NCBI GenBank assembly: GCA_963803265.1
Contig: CAWDLZ010000031.1
Location: forward strand, 1 to 64,000
Origin: CAIKMD01 sp963803265
GTDB taxonomy: Bacteria; Pseudomonadota; Alphaproteobacteria; ATCC43930; CGMCC-115725
Reading direction: 5' to 3'
Length of the DNA stretch: 64,000 nucleotides
Shown: positions 19,182-27,644 of the stretch, one piece after another
How positions within the stretch are numbered: position 1 is the first letter of the stretch
Layout: every line of letters starts with the position of its first letter
Translations under genes and position numbers: made by a program
The notes under the pieces: model-generated
What the model saw: the letters and a program-made list of their open reading frames with translations, nothing else
Told to the model about the DNA's origin: nothing
Database searches by the model: none

Positions 19182-20888
19182 TCAGCGCGCCGGGGGAACG
19201 ATCGCCGTGAGCAGGTGCGAGTCGTATTTCCCGCCGGTATGGATGACGTGGCGGCCCTTGTTGATGGTTTCTGGGTGCCCGTAGCCGACGCCGGCATAGC
19301 CGTAGATATCGCTGCCCTGGACCACTACGCGCAAGGTTTCCCCGGCGAGGAATTTGGTGCTCGATGGCCAGATCTCGATTTCCACCGGCACGATCTGCCG
19401 CGGCTTCAATTTGAGAAGCCAGCGATGCAGCAGCCAGGGCTGCTCGGGCGTCGAGCGCTTCTCGTCGAGTTCGCGATGCGAGACGCGCAGCCAACCCATC
19501 GCAACGGGGCCGTCCTCCATCGCGTTGTAGACGGGGAAGCCGACATGCCGGCCGGCCGTGTCGAATTTTTGGAGCGCGACGAAGAGATCCATGTCGTCAT
19601 TGCCTTGGGCCTCGACCCATAGGCGCAGCTTCATGTAGCCGGTCAATTCCGTCGGCTTGGCGAAGCGGTAGCTGAATTCCGCGCGGTTCTCGTGATAGGA
19701 AGCGGGGCTGCGGATGCCGTTTTCCGGCGCGTCATAGGCGAGCTTCTGGGCCGCGCGGTAAGGCGCCGCGCGCATCTTGCCCGAGCGCGCGTCGAGATAG
19801 AGCTTCTTATATTGGGTGCGCGCGATCGGCCACTCCTTTTCCGCGCGGAACTTGCCGACATAGTATTTCTCGCGGACTTCGAGCAGCACCTTGGGCCATT
19901 TCGGCACGTCGTTTTCAACTCCGCGGAGGAAATGGTCGAAGAAGCGCCGCTGCTTCTCGACGTTTTCCGGCTGCATGAAATATTCCCATTTCTTGCGGCC
20001 GTGAATCTCGAGCCATTTCTGCGGCGACGAAATTTCACGATAGCCTTGCAGCGTGCCGCGCGTATGGAGCCCGTGGTCGGCCCAGCCGGCGACGATATAG
20101 GCGGGCGCGGTGATGTTTTTGAGCATCGCGCGCTTCGTCTCCCAATAGGCGTCCCAGAGCGGATGGGCCTTGACCATCGCGACCAAGTCCTCCGAGCGGG
20201 TGAAAGACGGGTTGAGCCGCCGCGCGTTCCATTTCGGCACGAAATTGGTCTCGGGGATGCCGCCATGCAGCAGCATTTCCCGGTACATGTCGCTGACGCC
20301 TTCCCACAGATTGAACGCCGCGAGATGGGGCGGCCGCGCGGCCGCGATCTGCCATTGCACGATCGCGAGATAGGACACGCCCGCGAGGCCGATCTTGCCG
20401 GTGCACCAGTCCTGTTGGGCGAGAAATTCGACGGCGTCGTAACCGTCGCGTCCCTCCGCGTGATTGAGGAAGGTGCCTTCGCCCTCGGAATGCCACATGC
20501 CGCGCGAATCGACGTTCACGATGGCGAAGCCGCGCGGCACCCAATAGAGCGGGTCGGGCGCCTCGTAGCACGCGTATTTCGAAAGCCACTCGGGCTTCAC
20601 CCCGCCGTTCTTGTAATAGGGCTCGTACCGCACCGGGTTTTCCTTGCCGTAAGGGGCCCAGGCAATGAGCGCCGGAACTCTCTCGCCCGAGGCGGGACGA
20701 AACACATTGGCATAGAGCTTGACGCCATCGCGCATCGGCAGGGCGAAGTCGCGCTCCAACAGCACGTCGTTCTCGAGGTGCTCGGTGCGCTGCTCGAACT
20801 TGGGAAATTGGCGTTCGGGCGGATGGACGCCGCGCTGCCAGATGTATTCGAAACCCTCGTCGGATCGGGCAGTCGGGGACGGGCTCAT
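19182..20888 (-). CDS. CocE/NonD family hydrolase
   Basis: A 568-residue hydrolase of the X-Pro dipeptidyl-peptidase/cocaine-esterase class. Near residue 70 it has LPMRDGVKLYANVFRP, then IVNVDSRGMWHSEGE, the nucleophile elbow IGLAGVSYLA (Ser in GVSY, about residue 170), GWADHGLHT (late acid/His region) and a C-terminal jelly-roll (LKPRQIVPVEIEIWPSSTKF). ATG 20888 is preceded by GGAG at 6 bases. It lies just downstream of a binding-protein gene on the same strand, and the two may share a transcript. The expected activity is on acyl esters or amides; the substrate is unknown. Confidence 0.88.
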   Translation of the reverse strand: MSPSPTARSDEGFEYIWQRGVHPPERQFPKFEQRTEHLENDVLLERDFALPMRDGVKLYANVFRPASGERVPALIAWAPYGKENPVRYEPYYKNGGVKPEWLSKYACYEAPDPLYWVPRGFAIVNVDSRGMWHSEGEGTFLNHAEGRDGYDAVEFLAQQDWCTGKIGLAGVSYLAIVQWQIAAARPPHLAAFNLWEGVSDMYREMLLHGGIPETNFVPKWNARRLNPSFTRSEDLVAMVKAHPLWDAYWETKRAMLKNITAPAYIVAGWADHGLHTRGTLQGYREISSPQKWLEIHGRKKWEYFMQPENVEKQRRFFDHFLRGVENDVPKWPKVLLEVREKYYVGKFRAEKEWPIARTQYKKLYLDARSGKMRAAPYRAAQKLAYDAPENGIRSPASYHENRAEFSYRFAKPTELTGYMKLRLWVEAQGNDDMDLFVALQKFDTAGRHVGFPVYNAMEDGPVAMGWLRVSHRELDEKRSTPEQPWLLHRWLLKLKPRQIVPVEIEIWPSSTKFLAGETLRVVVQGSDIYGYAGVGYGHPETINKGRHVIHTGGKYDSHLLTAIVPPAR

Positions 20889-20926
20889 GAGCTTCTCCAA
20901 ACTATTCGCCGGCACGCGGCGGGCGG

Positions 20927-21857
20927 TCACTTTGCGATGAACTTGGCGGCATCGGGCAAATCCTTGGTGATGCCGAACTCCTTGGAGATGTCGAGCCAGT
21001 ATTGCAGCCGCGCCGCCGGAACTGCGACCTCGGTCGCGGTGAAAGGCAGGGTGGCGACGACGTCGGGCGGCAGCTTCAAGTATTTGGCCTCGATCGTCCG
21101 CGCCTCGTCGGGCTTGGTCTTGATGAGATCCTCGCCCTCTTTGAGGGATCTCGCGAAAGGCGGCGACGGCTTCTGGATTGGCTTCCGCCCATTTCCGGGT
21201 CGAGGCGTAGAACGACAGCAGCGTGATCTTATTGACGCTGGTGATGTAATCGCCGGCCGGAACGCCGGCGCCGGCCTGGATGATGCGGGTGCGGAACGGC
21301 TCGACCGGGAGCACCGCGTCAACCTGACCGAGGGTCAGCAGATCCGACATCCGCGGCAGCGCGGTCTCGATATAGGTGACGAAGTCGGGATCGACGCCCT
21401 CGACCTTGAGCCATTTCTTGAACATGATGTGGAGCGCGCCGTTGAGCCCCGGGCTGCCGACCTTCTTGCCTTTGAAATCGGCGGGCGTCTTGATGTTGGC
21501 CGCCGGACGCGCCAGCACTTGCCGCGGGTTGACCGCGGTCTGAATGCCCGCGCCGGCAACGATCACCAGGTCCAGCCCATTCTCGTTCGCGAGCGCGAAG
21601 GTCGTCGCCGTCGTTTGCGCGATCTGGGCCGAGTTGGAAAACAGCGCCGCCATCAGGTCGGACGGCGCCGCCGGGTACAGCATCATATCGAAATCGATGC
21701 CGCGCTTGACGTTGAAGCCCTTCTCTTGCGCGACCCAGGTTGGCAGAAAATCATTGGCGAAGCCGGTCGCGACCGCGACCTTGGTTTGCGCGCCGGCGGG
21801 CGCGGCCATGGCGACCGCGAGAACGATCGCGAGCAAGCCCGGCCAGGAAAATTTCAT
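20927..21857 (-). CDS. NMT1/SsuA-like ABC substrate-binding protein (apparent frameshift)
   Basis: A signal peptide (FSWPGLLAIVLAVAMAAPAGAQ) is followed by VAVATGFANDFLPTWVAQEKGF and FKGKKVGSPGLNGALHIMF, the NitT/TauT-type periplasmic binding fold. At about residue 235 the frame breaks. On the coding strand CCTTTCGCG (complement of 21153-21161) should read CCTTCGCG, after which AFARSLKEGEDLIKTKPDEAR continues to the stop at 20927 (total ~309 residues). No permease or ATPase gene is adjacent. It probably delivers an aromatic or sulfonate-like compound; the shared strand with the CocE hydrolase suggests a joint catabolic role. Confidence 0.85.
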
Positions 21858-22059
21858 CGTCGCCTCCCCATGAGCATCGCTGGCGCGCCCGCGTGCCGCG
21901 CCGCACCGCTGGTTTGGCCGCGATGCCGCCGGATCATCGCCGCTTGTCGAGCGGTTTGCAATTCCGTCGTCGCGGATATTTTCTGTTCGCCTCGTCTAAC
22001 GCCTTACCCGCTCGATCTCAACCCTCTAGAATGGCGGCGCGAGAGATCGGGAGTTCGCC

Positions 22060-22821
22060 ATGCCGGTACTCGAGCTCGCTGACGCGGAAATCTATTTCGA
22101 GGAGTACGGGAAAGGCTATCCCGTGTTGCTTCTCGCCCCCGGCGGCATGCGCTCGCGCATCGAGATGTGGCATGCCCCGGCGGGCGGGCCGGCCCGCGCC
22201 TGGCATGACTGGACCGAGCTGCTCGCTTCGCGCTATCGCGTCGTCGCCATGGATCAGCGCAATGCCGGACGCTCGCGCGGCGCGATCACGGCAAAAGACG
22301 GCTGGCGAACCTATATCGCCGATCAGCTCGCGCTCATGGATCATCTCAGCATCGCGACCTGCCACACGCTCGGCGGCTGCATCGGTTCGAGCTTTTGCCT
22401 CGCTCTCGCCGAGCTCGCGCGCCCCCGCTTCAGCGCCATGGTTCTGCAGAACCCGATCGGGCTCAATCCGGAATTTCCGACCTATTTCCAGGATGGATTC
22501 GCGGAATGGGCCGCGGAGCAGCGCGCCCGGCGGCCGGGTCTCGATGATTCGGCGTTGCGCGCTTTCGGCGAGCGGATGTGGGGCGGCGACTTCGTCTTCA
22601 GCGTGAGCCGCGATTTCGCGCGGCGCTGCGAGGTGCCGGCGCTCGTGCTGCCGGGCAACGACAAGCCGCACCCGACCGCGACCGGCCTCGAGCTCGCCGA
22701 GCTTTTGCCCAAGGCCGAAATGCTGCGCGACTGGAAAGCCCCCGACCATCTCCAAGAGCAGGGCCGCGTTGTCCTCGGCTTTCTCGAGCGGCACACCCCA
22801 GGCGCGGCGCGGCGATCATGA
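22060..22821 (+). CDS. Alpha/beta hydrolase with Cys at the nucleophile position
   Basis: A 253-residue single-domain alpha/beta hydrolase with the oxyanion region VLLLAPGGM, strand-4 region RVVAMDQRNAGRS, nucleophile elbow TLGGCIGSSF (residues ~108-117), LVLPGNDKPH (acid region) and WKAPDHLQEQ (possible catalytic His). The elbow is G-x-C-x-G rather than G-x-S-x-G, as in dienelactone hydrolases. GGGAG lies 6 bases before the ATG. The stop overlaps the next gene's start (ATGA), so it is coupled to the flavin-type oxidoreductase and may hydrolyse that enzyme's product. Confidence 0.85.
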   Translation: MPVLELADAEIYFEEYGKGYPVLLLAPGGMRSRIEMWHAPAGGPARAWHDWTELLASRYRVVAMDQRNAGRSRGAITAKDGWRTYIADQLALMDHLSIATCHTLGGCIGSSFCLALAELARPRFSAMVLQNPIGLNPEFPTYFQDGFAEWAAEQRARRPGLDDSALRAFGERMWGGDFVFSVSRDFARRCEVPALVLPGNDKPHPTATGLELAELLPKAEMLRDWKAPDHLQEQGRVVLGFLERHTPGAARRS

Positions 22822-23969
22822 ACGAGACGGACGCCGCGGACTTTGTCGAGCGCGCTCGCGCGCTGCGGCCGTTGATCGAGGGCTCAGGCGACGAGATCGC
22901 GCGCGGCCGCCGCCTGACCGCTCCGGTCGTCGCCGCCCTCGTCGATGGCGGTTTCTACCGCATGCTTCTGCCGCGCAGCCTCGGCGGAGCCGAGCTGCCT
23001 CCGCCGGTCTTCATGCAGGTTCTCCTTGAGATCGCGACGGCGGACGCCAGCACGGCCTGGTGCCTGGGCCAGTGTGGGGTCTGCGCCATGATCGCGGCCT
23101 ATCTCGATCGCGATGCCGCGCGCGAGATTTTCGCCGCGCGCCCCGGCATTCTCGCCTGGGGCCAGCCGGCGCCGGTGGCATGTCGCGTCGAGGGCGGATA
23201 CCGCGTCACGGGAAGCTGGACCTTCGCCAGCGGCTGCCGCCAGGCTGGCTGGCTCGGCGCCCATGTGCCGGTCATCGCGGCCGACGGTGCCGCCATCCTG
23301 CGCACCATGCTGTTTCCGGTCGCGAGCGCGACGCTGCATGATGTCTGGGACGTCATCGGCCTCAAAGGCACGGGCACCGACAATTACTCGGTCAGCGATC
23401 TCTTCGTGCCGGAGCGATTCTCGGCGGCGCGCGACGATCCGGCGGAGCGCCGCGAGGCGGGGCCGCTCTACCGGTTCAGCACCGCCACCATGTTCGCGCT
23501 GGGCTTCGCCGCGGTCGCGCTCGGGGTCGCGCGCGCCATGCTCGATGCCGCGACCGGCGCCGCGCGCGGCAAGAAATCGTCCGGCGTAAAGCACGCGATG
23601 CGCGACAACCATGCCGTCCAGTCCCAGATCGGACGCTGCGAGGCGCGGCTGCGCTGCGCCCGGGCCTATCTCTTCGGCTGCGCCGAGGAGATCTGGCGCG
23701 ATCTCGCGCGGGCGAGCGCGCTGACGATGGAGCATCGGATCGCGATTCGGCTGGCATCGACCTGGACGATTCACGAGGCCGCAGCGGTCGTCGATGCGGC
23801 CTATCACATGATGGGCGCGACCTCGGTTTTCGGCGCTCAGCCTTTCGAGCGCAGGTTCCGCGACATCCACGCCATCGCCCAGCAGGCTCAGGCGCGCGAT
23901 ATCCACTACGAGAGCGTGGGGCAATTCCTGCTCGGTCTCGAAATGAATTCGCCGATCTTCGTGACCTGA
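22818..23969 (+). CDS. Acyl-CoA dehydrogenase-fold flavoprotein (HsaA/HpaB-type monooxygenase candidate)
   Basis: A 383-residue protein with the ACAD fold: ATADASTAWCLGQCGVCAM, EGGYRVTGSWTFASGCRQAGW (the substrate/flavin loop) and VIGLKGTGTDNYSVSDLFVP. The catalytic Glu of true acyl-CoA dehydrogenases is not evident, and the W-x-F-x-S-G pattern is that of flavin-dependent aromatic hydroxylases such as HsaA or of dibenzothiophene-type oxygenases (family knowledge). It would need a flavin reductase from elsewhere. The gene overlaps the preceding hydrolase gene by four bases. Confidence 0.82.
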   Translation: MNETDAADFVERARALRPLIEGSGDEIARGRRLTAPVVAALVDGGFYRMLLPRSLGGAELPPPVFMQVLLEIATADASTAWCLGQCGVCAMIAAYLDRDAAREIFAARPGILAWGQPAPVACRVEGGYRVTGSWTFASGCRQAGWLGAHVPVIAADGAAILRTMLFPVASATLHDVWDVIGLKGTGTDNYSVSDLFVPERFSAARDDPAERREAGPLYRFSTATMFALGFAAVALGVARAMLDAATGAARGKKSSGVKHAMRDNHAVQSQIGRCEARLRCARAYLFGCAEEIWRDLARASALTMEHRIAIRLASTWTIHEAAAVVDAAYHMMGATSVFGAQPFERRFRDIHAIAQQAQARDIHYESVGQFLLGLEMNSPIFVT

Positions 23970-23989
23970 CGCCGCCGCCCCGCTCTCCG

Positions 23990-24172
23990 ATGGCGAACCA
24001 TATTCCAGGTCCGCTTTATTACGAGCAGCTCGGCGCCACCGGCACGCCGATGATCTTTTGCCACTCGACGCCCGACGATCACCGGCTGTGGCTCTTCCAG
24101 ACCGCGCATTTGTCGTCGTGGTACCGGACCATCGCGGTCGATCTCGCCGGCTATCGCCGCTCGCGGGCGCCA
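23990..24172 (+). pseudogene. Alpha/beta hydrolase, N-terminal fragment
   Basis: About 60 residues (PGPLYYEQLGATGTP, FCHSTPDDHRLWLFQTAH, RTIAVDLAGYRRS) are closely similar to the N-terminus of the hydrolase encoded on the other strand at 25652-26447. Similarity stops at about 24172, where the DNA turns into the reverse complement of the C-terminal region of such a hydrolase. It follows the flavoprotein gene by 20 bases and was probably the third gene of that operon. Confidence 0.75.
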
Positions 24173-24340
24173 CTTTTATGCTCGCTCCCCGGGATCGCCT
24201 TTTGCAGGTCGAAAGACGAGGCGTAGCTGCGGTCCTCCGTACCCATGACAATGAGCGTCGGCGCCTCGATGAGGGCGTCGGATTGGTCGGTGAGGCGATG
24301 CGCGTTGGCCCGGTTCATCAGAGGCCTAACCGGACATCGG
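24173..24340 (-). pseudogene. Alpha/beta hydrolase, C-terminal-region fragment, inverted
   Basis: On the minus strand a segment starting MNRANAHRLTDQSD and including IEAPTLIVMGTEDRSYASS and FDLQKAIPGSEHK matches residues ~198-232 of the neighbouring hydrolase (IAVPTLIITGKLDRSYASAF). It lacks the N-terminal 190 residues and the final catalytic-His segment. It lies 34 bases downstream of the Rieske gene's stop and ends tail-to-tail against the plus-strand N-terminal fragment. Confidence 0.7.
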
Positions 24341-24374
24341 CGCCGAGCCAGCGCGCCGCGGACCGAGACCTGTG

Positions 24375-25655
24375 TCAGACCGAGAGCCGATAGGTCTCCG
24401 GGCGGGCATCGAGTGCGTCGGCGACCGCTTCCGACCACGAACGAGTCTCGCGCGGCAGAACGCAGGATAGCGGCCGCAGCCGATAATCCCGCGCGTTGAC
24501 GACGGGCTCCTGGCCGTCCTGAAGCGCCCGCGCCGCGGCCATGAGGCGCCGCCGCGTTTGCAGTATCAGCGCGTCGGTGCTGCCGAGGCATTCGAGCGTC
24601 CGGTCGTAGCGCGCGCCGATGCTCTCGGTGATGGCCGTATCCTGGTCCTGGAAAATCTTGATCCGCTCCCAGGGCTGCCTCGCTGGCGCGGCGTCGTCGG
24701 GCGCGTATCCGTTGCTCTTGTTATGGGCGGCAAGGGACGTTCCGGGCATCAACAGCGAGTGCATGCCCCAACCCGTCAGCATACGCTTCAACTCGGCTTC
24801 CGTGAGCGGGCGCACCGGATGCCAGGAGAAGGCGAAGCACCAGGTCTTGTCGTCGTCGGACGGGACCCAGGCATGGCCGCCGAAGGGCGCGTCGCCGGGG
24901 AAGCCGGGGATCGTCGTAAAGAACGGCAGGAACCATTCGCCGATCCGCCAGTAATAGTGCTTCTCGTCGGCGTCGCGCCGCGCGCCTTGCAGGATTCCGC
25001 CTTGCGTCTGGACGATCTCGATCTTCGGATTGGGATCGTCGGCCATCCATTTGCCGGATTCGTATTTGCCGTGCGAGGGCGACGCCGAGATCGTCTCGCG
25101 CCCGTGCAGGAAGTTGAGATGGCTCGAATCGAGATCGCCCTCCATGCCCTGCAGCCAATGGCAGTCCTGCAACCGCTTCGAGGCATAGACGTGGCTCTCG
25201 GGCACCAGATTCCATTCCAGTTCCGGCAGCGCGGGCTGCCGCGCCGGCGGTCCCATATAGGTCCAGATGACGCCGTTGCGGTCGATGCAGGGATAGGCCG
25301 TATGCTTCACCTGGTCGCAAAACCGCGTTTGCGGCGGCTCGTTCGGCATGTCAACGCAATTGCCGGCGATGTCGTATTTCCAGCCGTGATACCAGCACCG
25401 GAGGCCGCTTTCGCCGTTCTTGGCGAAATAGAGCGAGGCGCCGCGATGCGCGCAATGCTCGCCCAGCAAGCCGGGCCGTCCCTGGCTGTCGCGAAAAGCG
25501 ATGAGGTCTTCGCCAAGGAGGCGCACGCGCACCGGCGCCCCATCGGCCTCGAGCTCGCGCGAGAGCACCGCCGGGGTCCAGTAGCGCCGCAGCAGCGCGC
25601 CCATCGGCGTGCCCGGACCGGTCCGCGCCAAGAGCTCCTGCTCGTCGCGTTTCAT
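24375..25655 (-). CDS. Rieske non-heme iron oxygenase, alpha subunit (vanillate/phenoxybenzoate type)
   Basis: A 426-residue ring-hydroxylating or demethylating oxygenase subunit. The Rieske 2Fe-2S ligands are in EHCAHRGASLYF and LRCWYHGWKYD (residues ~72-97). The mononuclear iron site is in GDLDSSHLNFLHG (Asp, His, His) near residue 185. The C-terminal part is typical of single-component alpha subunits that use a separate reductase. ATG 25655 overlaps the stop of the upstream hydrolase (ATGA), and GGAGAG lies 5 bases before it. Likely cleaves or hydroxylates a methoxylated or ether aromatic compound whose product is passed to the coupled hydrolase. Confidence 0.9.
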   Translation of the reverse strand: MKRDEQELLARTGPGTPMGALLRRYWTPAVLSRELEADGAPVRVRLLGEDLIAFRDSQGRPGLLGEHCAHRGASLYFAKNGESGLRCWYHGWKYDIAGNCVDMPNEPPQTRFCDQVKHTAYPCIDRNGVIWTYMGPPARQPALPELEWNLVPESHVYASKRLQDCHWLQGMEGDLDSSHLNFLHGRETISASPSHGKYESGKWMADDPNPKIEIVQTQGGILQGARRDADEKHYYWRIGEWFLPFFTTIPGFPGDAPFGGHAWVPSDDDKTWCFAFSWHPVRPLTEAELKRMLTGWGMHSLLMPGTSLAAHNKSNGYAPDDAAPARQPWERIKIFQDQDTAITESIGARYDRTLECLGSTDALILQTRRRLMAAARALQDGQEPVVNARDYRLRPLSCVLPRETRSWSEAVADALDARPETYRLSV

Positions 25656-26447
25656 CGCGTCTCTCCGGGATAAAGGCCGAGCCGGCCGAGGAATTCGATC
25701 GCATGGCGATCGTACTCCCAGGGCGCCTCGATCATCGGCGCATGGGCGACGCCCTCGATCGCTCGGAAGCTCGCAGCCTTTGATGAGCTTTTGCAGCTCG
25801 AAGGCGCTGGCATAGCTGCGATCGAGCTTGCCGGTGATGATGAGCGTCGGAACCGCGATATCGCGGTAATAGGATTCCGGCTCGCGATGCGACAGGCCTT
25901 GGTTCATCGCGATGATGCTGGCGAGCGTGCCGTGATTGTCGAGCTCCACCACCATGCGCGCGTAATACTGCAGGATCGGGTTTTCGCGCGAGGCGGGGGC
26001 GAGGTGATCGAGCACCTGCTCGTGGCGCAAGGCCAGCCCCTCGCTGCGGTAGCGCTCGATCCAGCGCAAGAAGACTTCGTTCGATGGGCTGAATCCGCAA
26101 CCCGACAAAATGAGCGCGAGGACTCGCCCGGGCTGCCGATGGGCCATCGCGGTGGCGATTCCGGCGCCCATCGAGTTGCCGTGTATGATCGCACCGCCCG
26201 AACTGATGCGATCGACGACCTCCCAGCACGCTTGAGCCTGATCGGACACCGTGACGCCTTCCTGAACCGCGGGCGAGCGTCCATAGCCGCCGATATCGAC
26301 CGCGATGGTTCGATAATGCGCGGAGAAATGCGCGGTCTGGAACAGCCACAGCCGGTGATCGTCGGGCGTCGAATGAAGAAAGAGCATCGGCGTGCCGCTG
26401 GCTCCGATCTGCTCAAAATAAAGCGGTCCAGGAACGCGACGCGCCAT
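25652..26447 (-). CDS. Alpha/beta hydrolase (apparent frameshift)
   Basis: About 264 residues after correction: PMLFLHSTPDDHRLW (oxyanion loop), RTIAVDIGGYGRSP, nucleophile elbow IIHGNSMGAGIA (Ser near residue 98), VPTLIITGKLDRS (acid). The catalytic-His segment appears only in another frame (IEGVAHAPMIEAPWEYD). A single extra base near 25761 (GAGCGATCGAGG) separates the two. ATG 26447 has GAGGG 6 bases upstream. The corrected frame ends exactly at the TGA overlapping the Rieske gene, which argues the shift is an error. Resembles meta-cleavage or lactone hydrolases. Confidence 0.83.
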
Positions 26448-26529
26448 GGCCAACCCTCGGCGACACGATTGCGGCCGAACACTACCGCGAACCGCCGCGC
26501 CCTGGCAATCGGCCGATCCGAAGCCGGTT

Positions 26530-27510
26530 CTACGGACGGGTTTCGTCGCGCAAAAAGTCGAGCCGGCGGAACAGCTCGCGGTCCGTGATCTGAAACAGCC
26601 GCGTTCTCGCGTTCGACGCCTTGTGGCTGATCCATTGCCCGTGCGGGAGCGTGAAAATGTCCTTGGGTCCCCAGCTCACGGTATCGTCGCCGATGCGCGA
26701 TTGCCCGTCGCCCTCGACGACGACGCAGACCGCATTGCTGTTGGTTCGATAGGCTGCCGTTTCAACGCCCTTGGCGAGACCGAGGACATAGCAGTCGATG
26801 GTCAACAGGATCGCGCCGCCGGTCGCGGGATTGACATAGCGCAAGCGGCGCAGGCCGTCCGCCGCCGGCTTCAACGCTTCGAGCGCGGCGGCGGTCGCTT
26901 CCCAAGGATAACGGAACTTCGGCGAATAGGCCCAGCTCGAGCTTGGCCGGTCGGGCGCGAGGCCGGCGGCGAAGACGGCGTCGGGCGGCACCTCGAGCGC
27001 GCCATGCACCGGACCGGGCTCGAAGACGCGGTTGTCGAGATAGCCGTGAACGGGCACGTCGAGCGCATCGACCCATACCGCGCGCTCGTTCCCGTCATTG
27101 GCGTGCTGGTGCCAGGTCATGCCGGGAGTGAGCACCAGATCGCCCGGCAGCATCGGGCAGATCTTGCCTTCGACGGTGGTGGTCGTGCCGCTGCCTTCGA
27201 GCACGAAGCGCAGCGCGTGCATCGTATGGCGATGCGGCCGCGCCCGCTCGCCGGGCATCAGCACCTGCAGATTGACGGAGAGGTTCGGCGCCGCGCCGTC
27301 GCCGCCGCTTGCGAGGCCGGGATTCCTGAGGATCAGCACCCGCCGCTCGGCATCGTCCATGTTGGTCGCCGACACGGCATCGTCGATGAGAGGAGTCATC
27401 GCCTGCCAGCGCCAAATCTGGGATGTAACGAGCGGGCGATTGGGCCGCAGCTCCTGCTCCCACATCGCCAAGACATTGACGGCCGCTAACTTGTCGTGAA
27501 GGTCGGTCAT
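26530..27510 (-). CDS. Gentisate 1,2-dioxygenase-like bicupin
   Basis: A 326-residue two-cupin protein. The first cupin contains GERARPHRHTMHALRFVLEGSG (metal-binding His residues) and TPGMTWHQHAND; the second has AVCVVVEGDGQSRIG and FTLPHGQWISHKAS. The layout matches gentisate 1,2-dioxygenases, Fe(II) enzymes cleaving gentisate or salicylate-type rings between C1 and C2. GGGAGGTGG stands 4 bases before the ATG. It is divergent from the FAD monooxygenase, which could supply its hydroxylated substrate. Confidence 0.87.
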   Translation of the reverse strand: MTDLHDKLAAVNVLAMWEQELRPNRPLVTSQIWRWQAMTPLIDDAVSATNMDDAERRVLILRNPGLASGGDGAAPNLSVNLQVLMPGERARPHRHTMHALRFVLEGSGTTTTVEGKICPMLPGDLVLTPGMTWHQHANDGNERAVWVDALDVPVHGYLDNRVFEPGPVHGALEVPPDAVFAAGLAPDRPSSSWAYSPKFRYPWEATAAALEALKPAADGLRRLRYVNPATGGAILLTIDCYVLGLAKGVETAAYRTNSNAVCVVVEGDGQSRIGDDTVSWGPKDIFTLPHGQWISHKASNARTRLFQITDRELFRRLDFLRDETRP

Positions 27511-27644
27511 CGCTCCACCTCCCTGTTTGACGCGATCTTCGCGCTTCCCGCCGGCGAATGCAACGGCCGGCGGGTGCGGCCTCGCGCGCGTTGACCGCTC
27601 GGCGCCTTTCCGCCTACGGTTGCGCAGGGGACAAGCGGGTTTCG

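Noticed and set aside
19182..21857. 891-residue apparent fusion of a binding protein and CocE hydrolase
   Set aside because: The join is created by the frameshift near 21157. Correcting it gives a stop at 20927 and a separate hydrolase start at 20888 with its own ribosome site.
24375..26453. 692-residue hydrolase-Rieske fusion protein
   Set aside because: It exists only because of an extra base near 25761; the corrected hydrolase ends at an ATGA overlap with the Rieske start.
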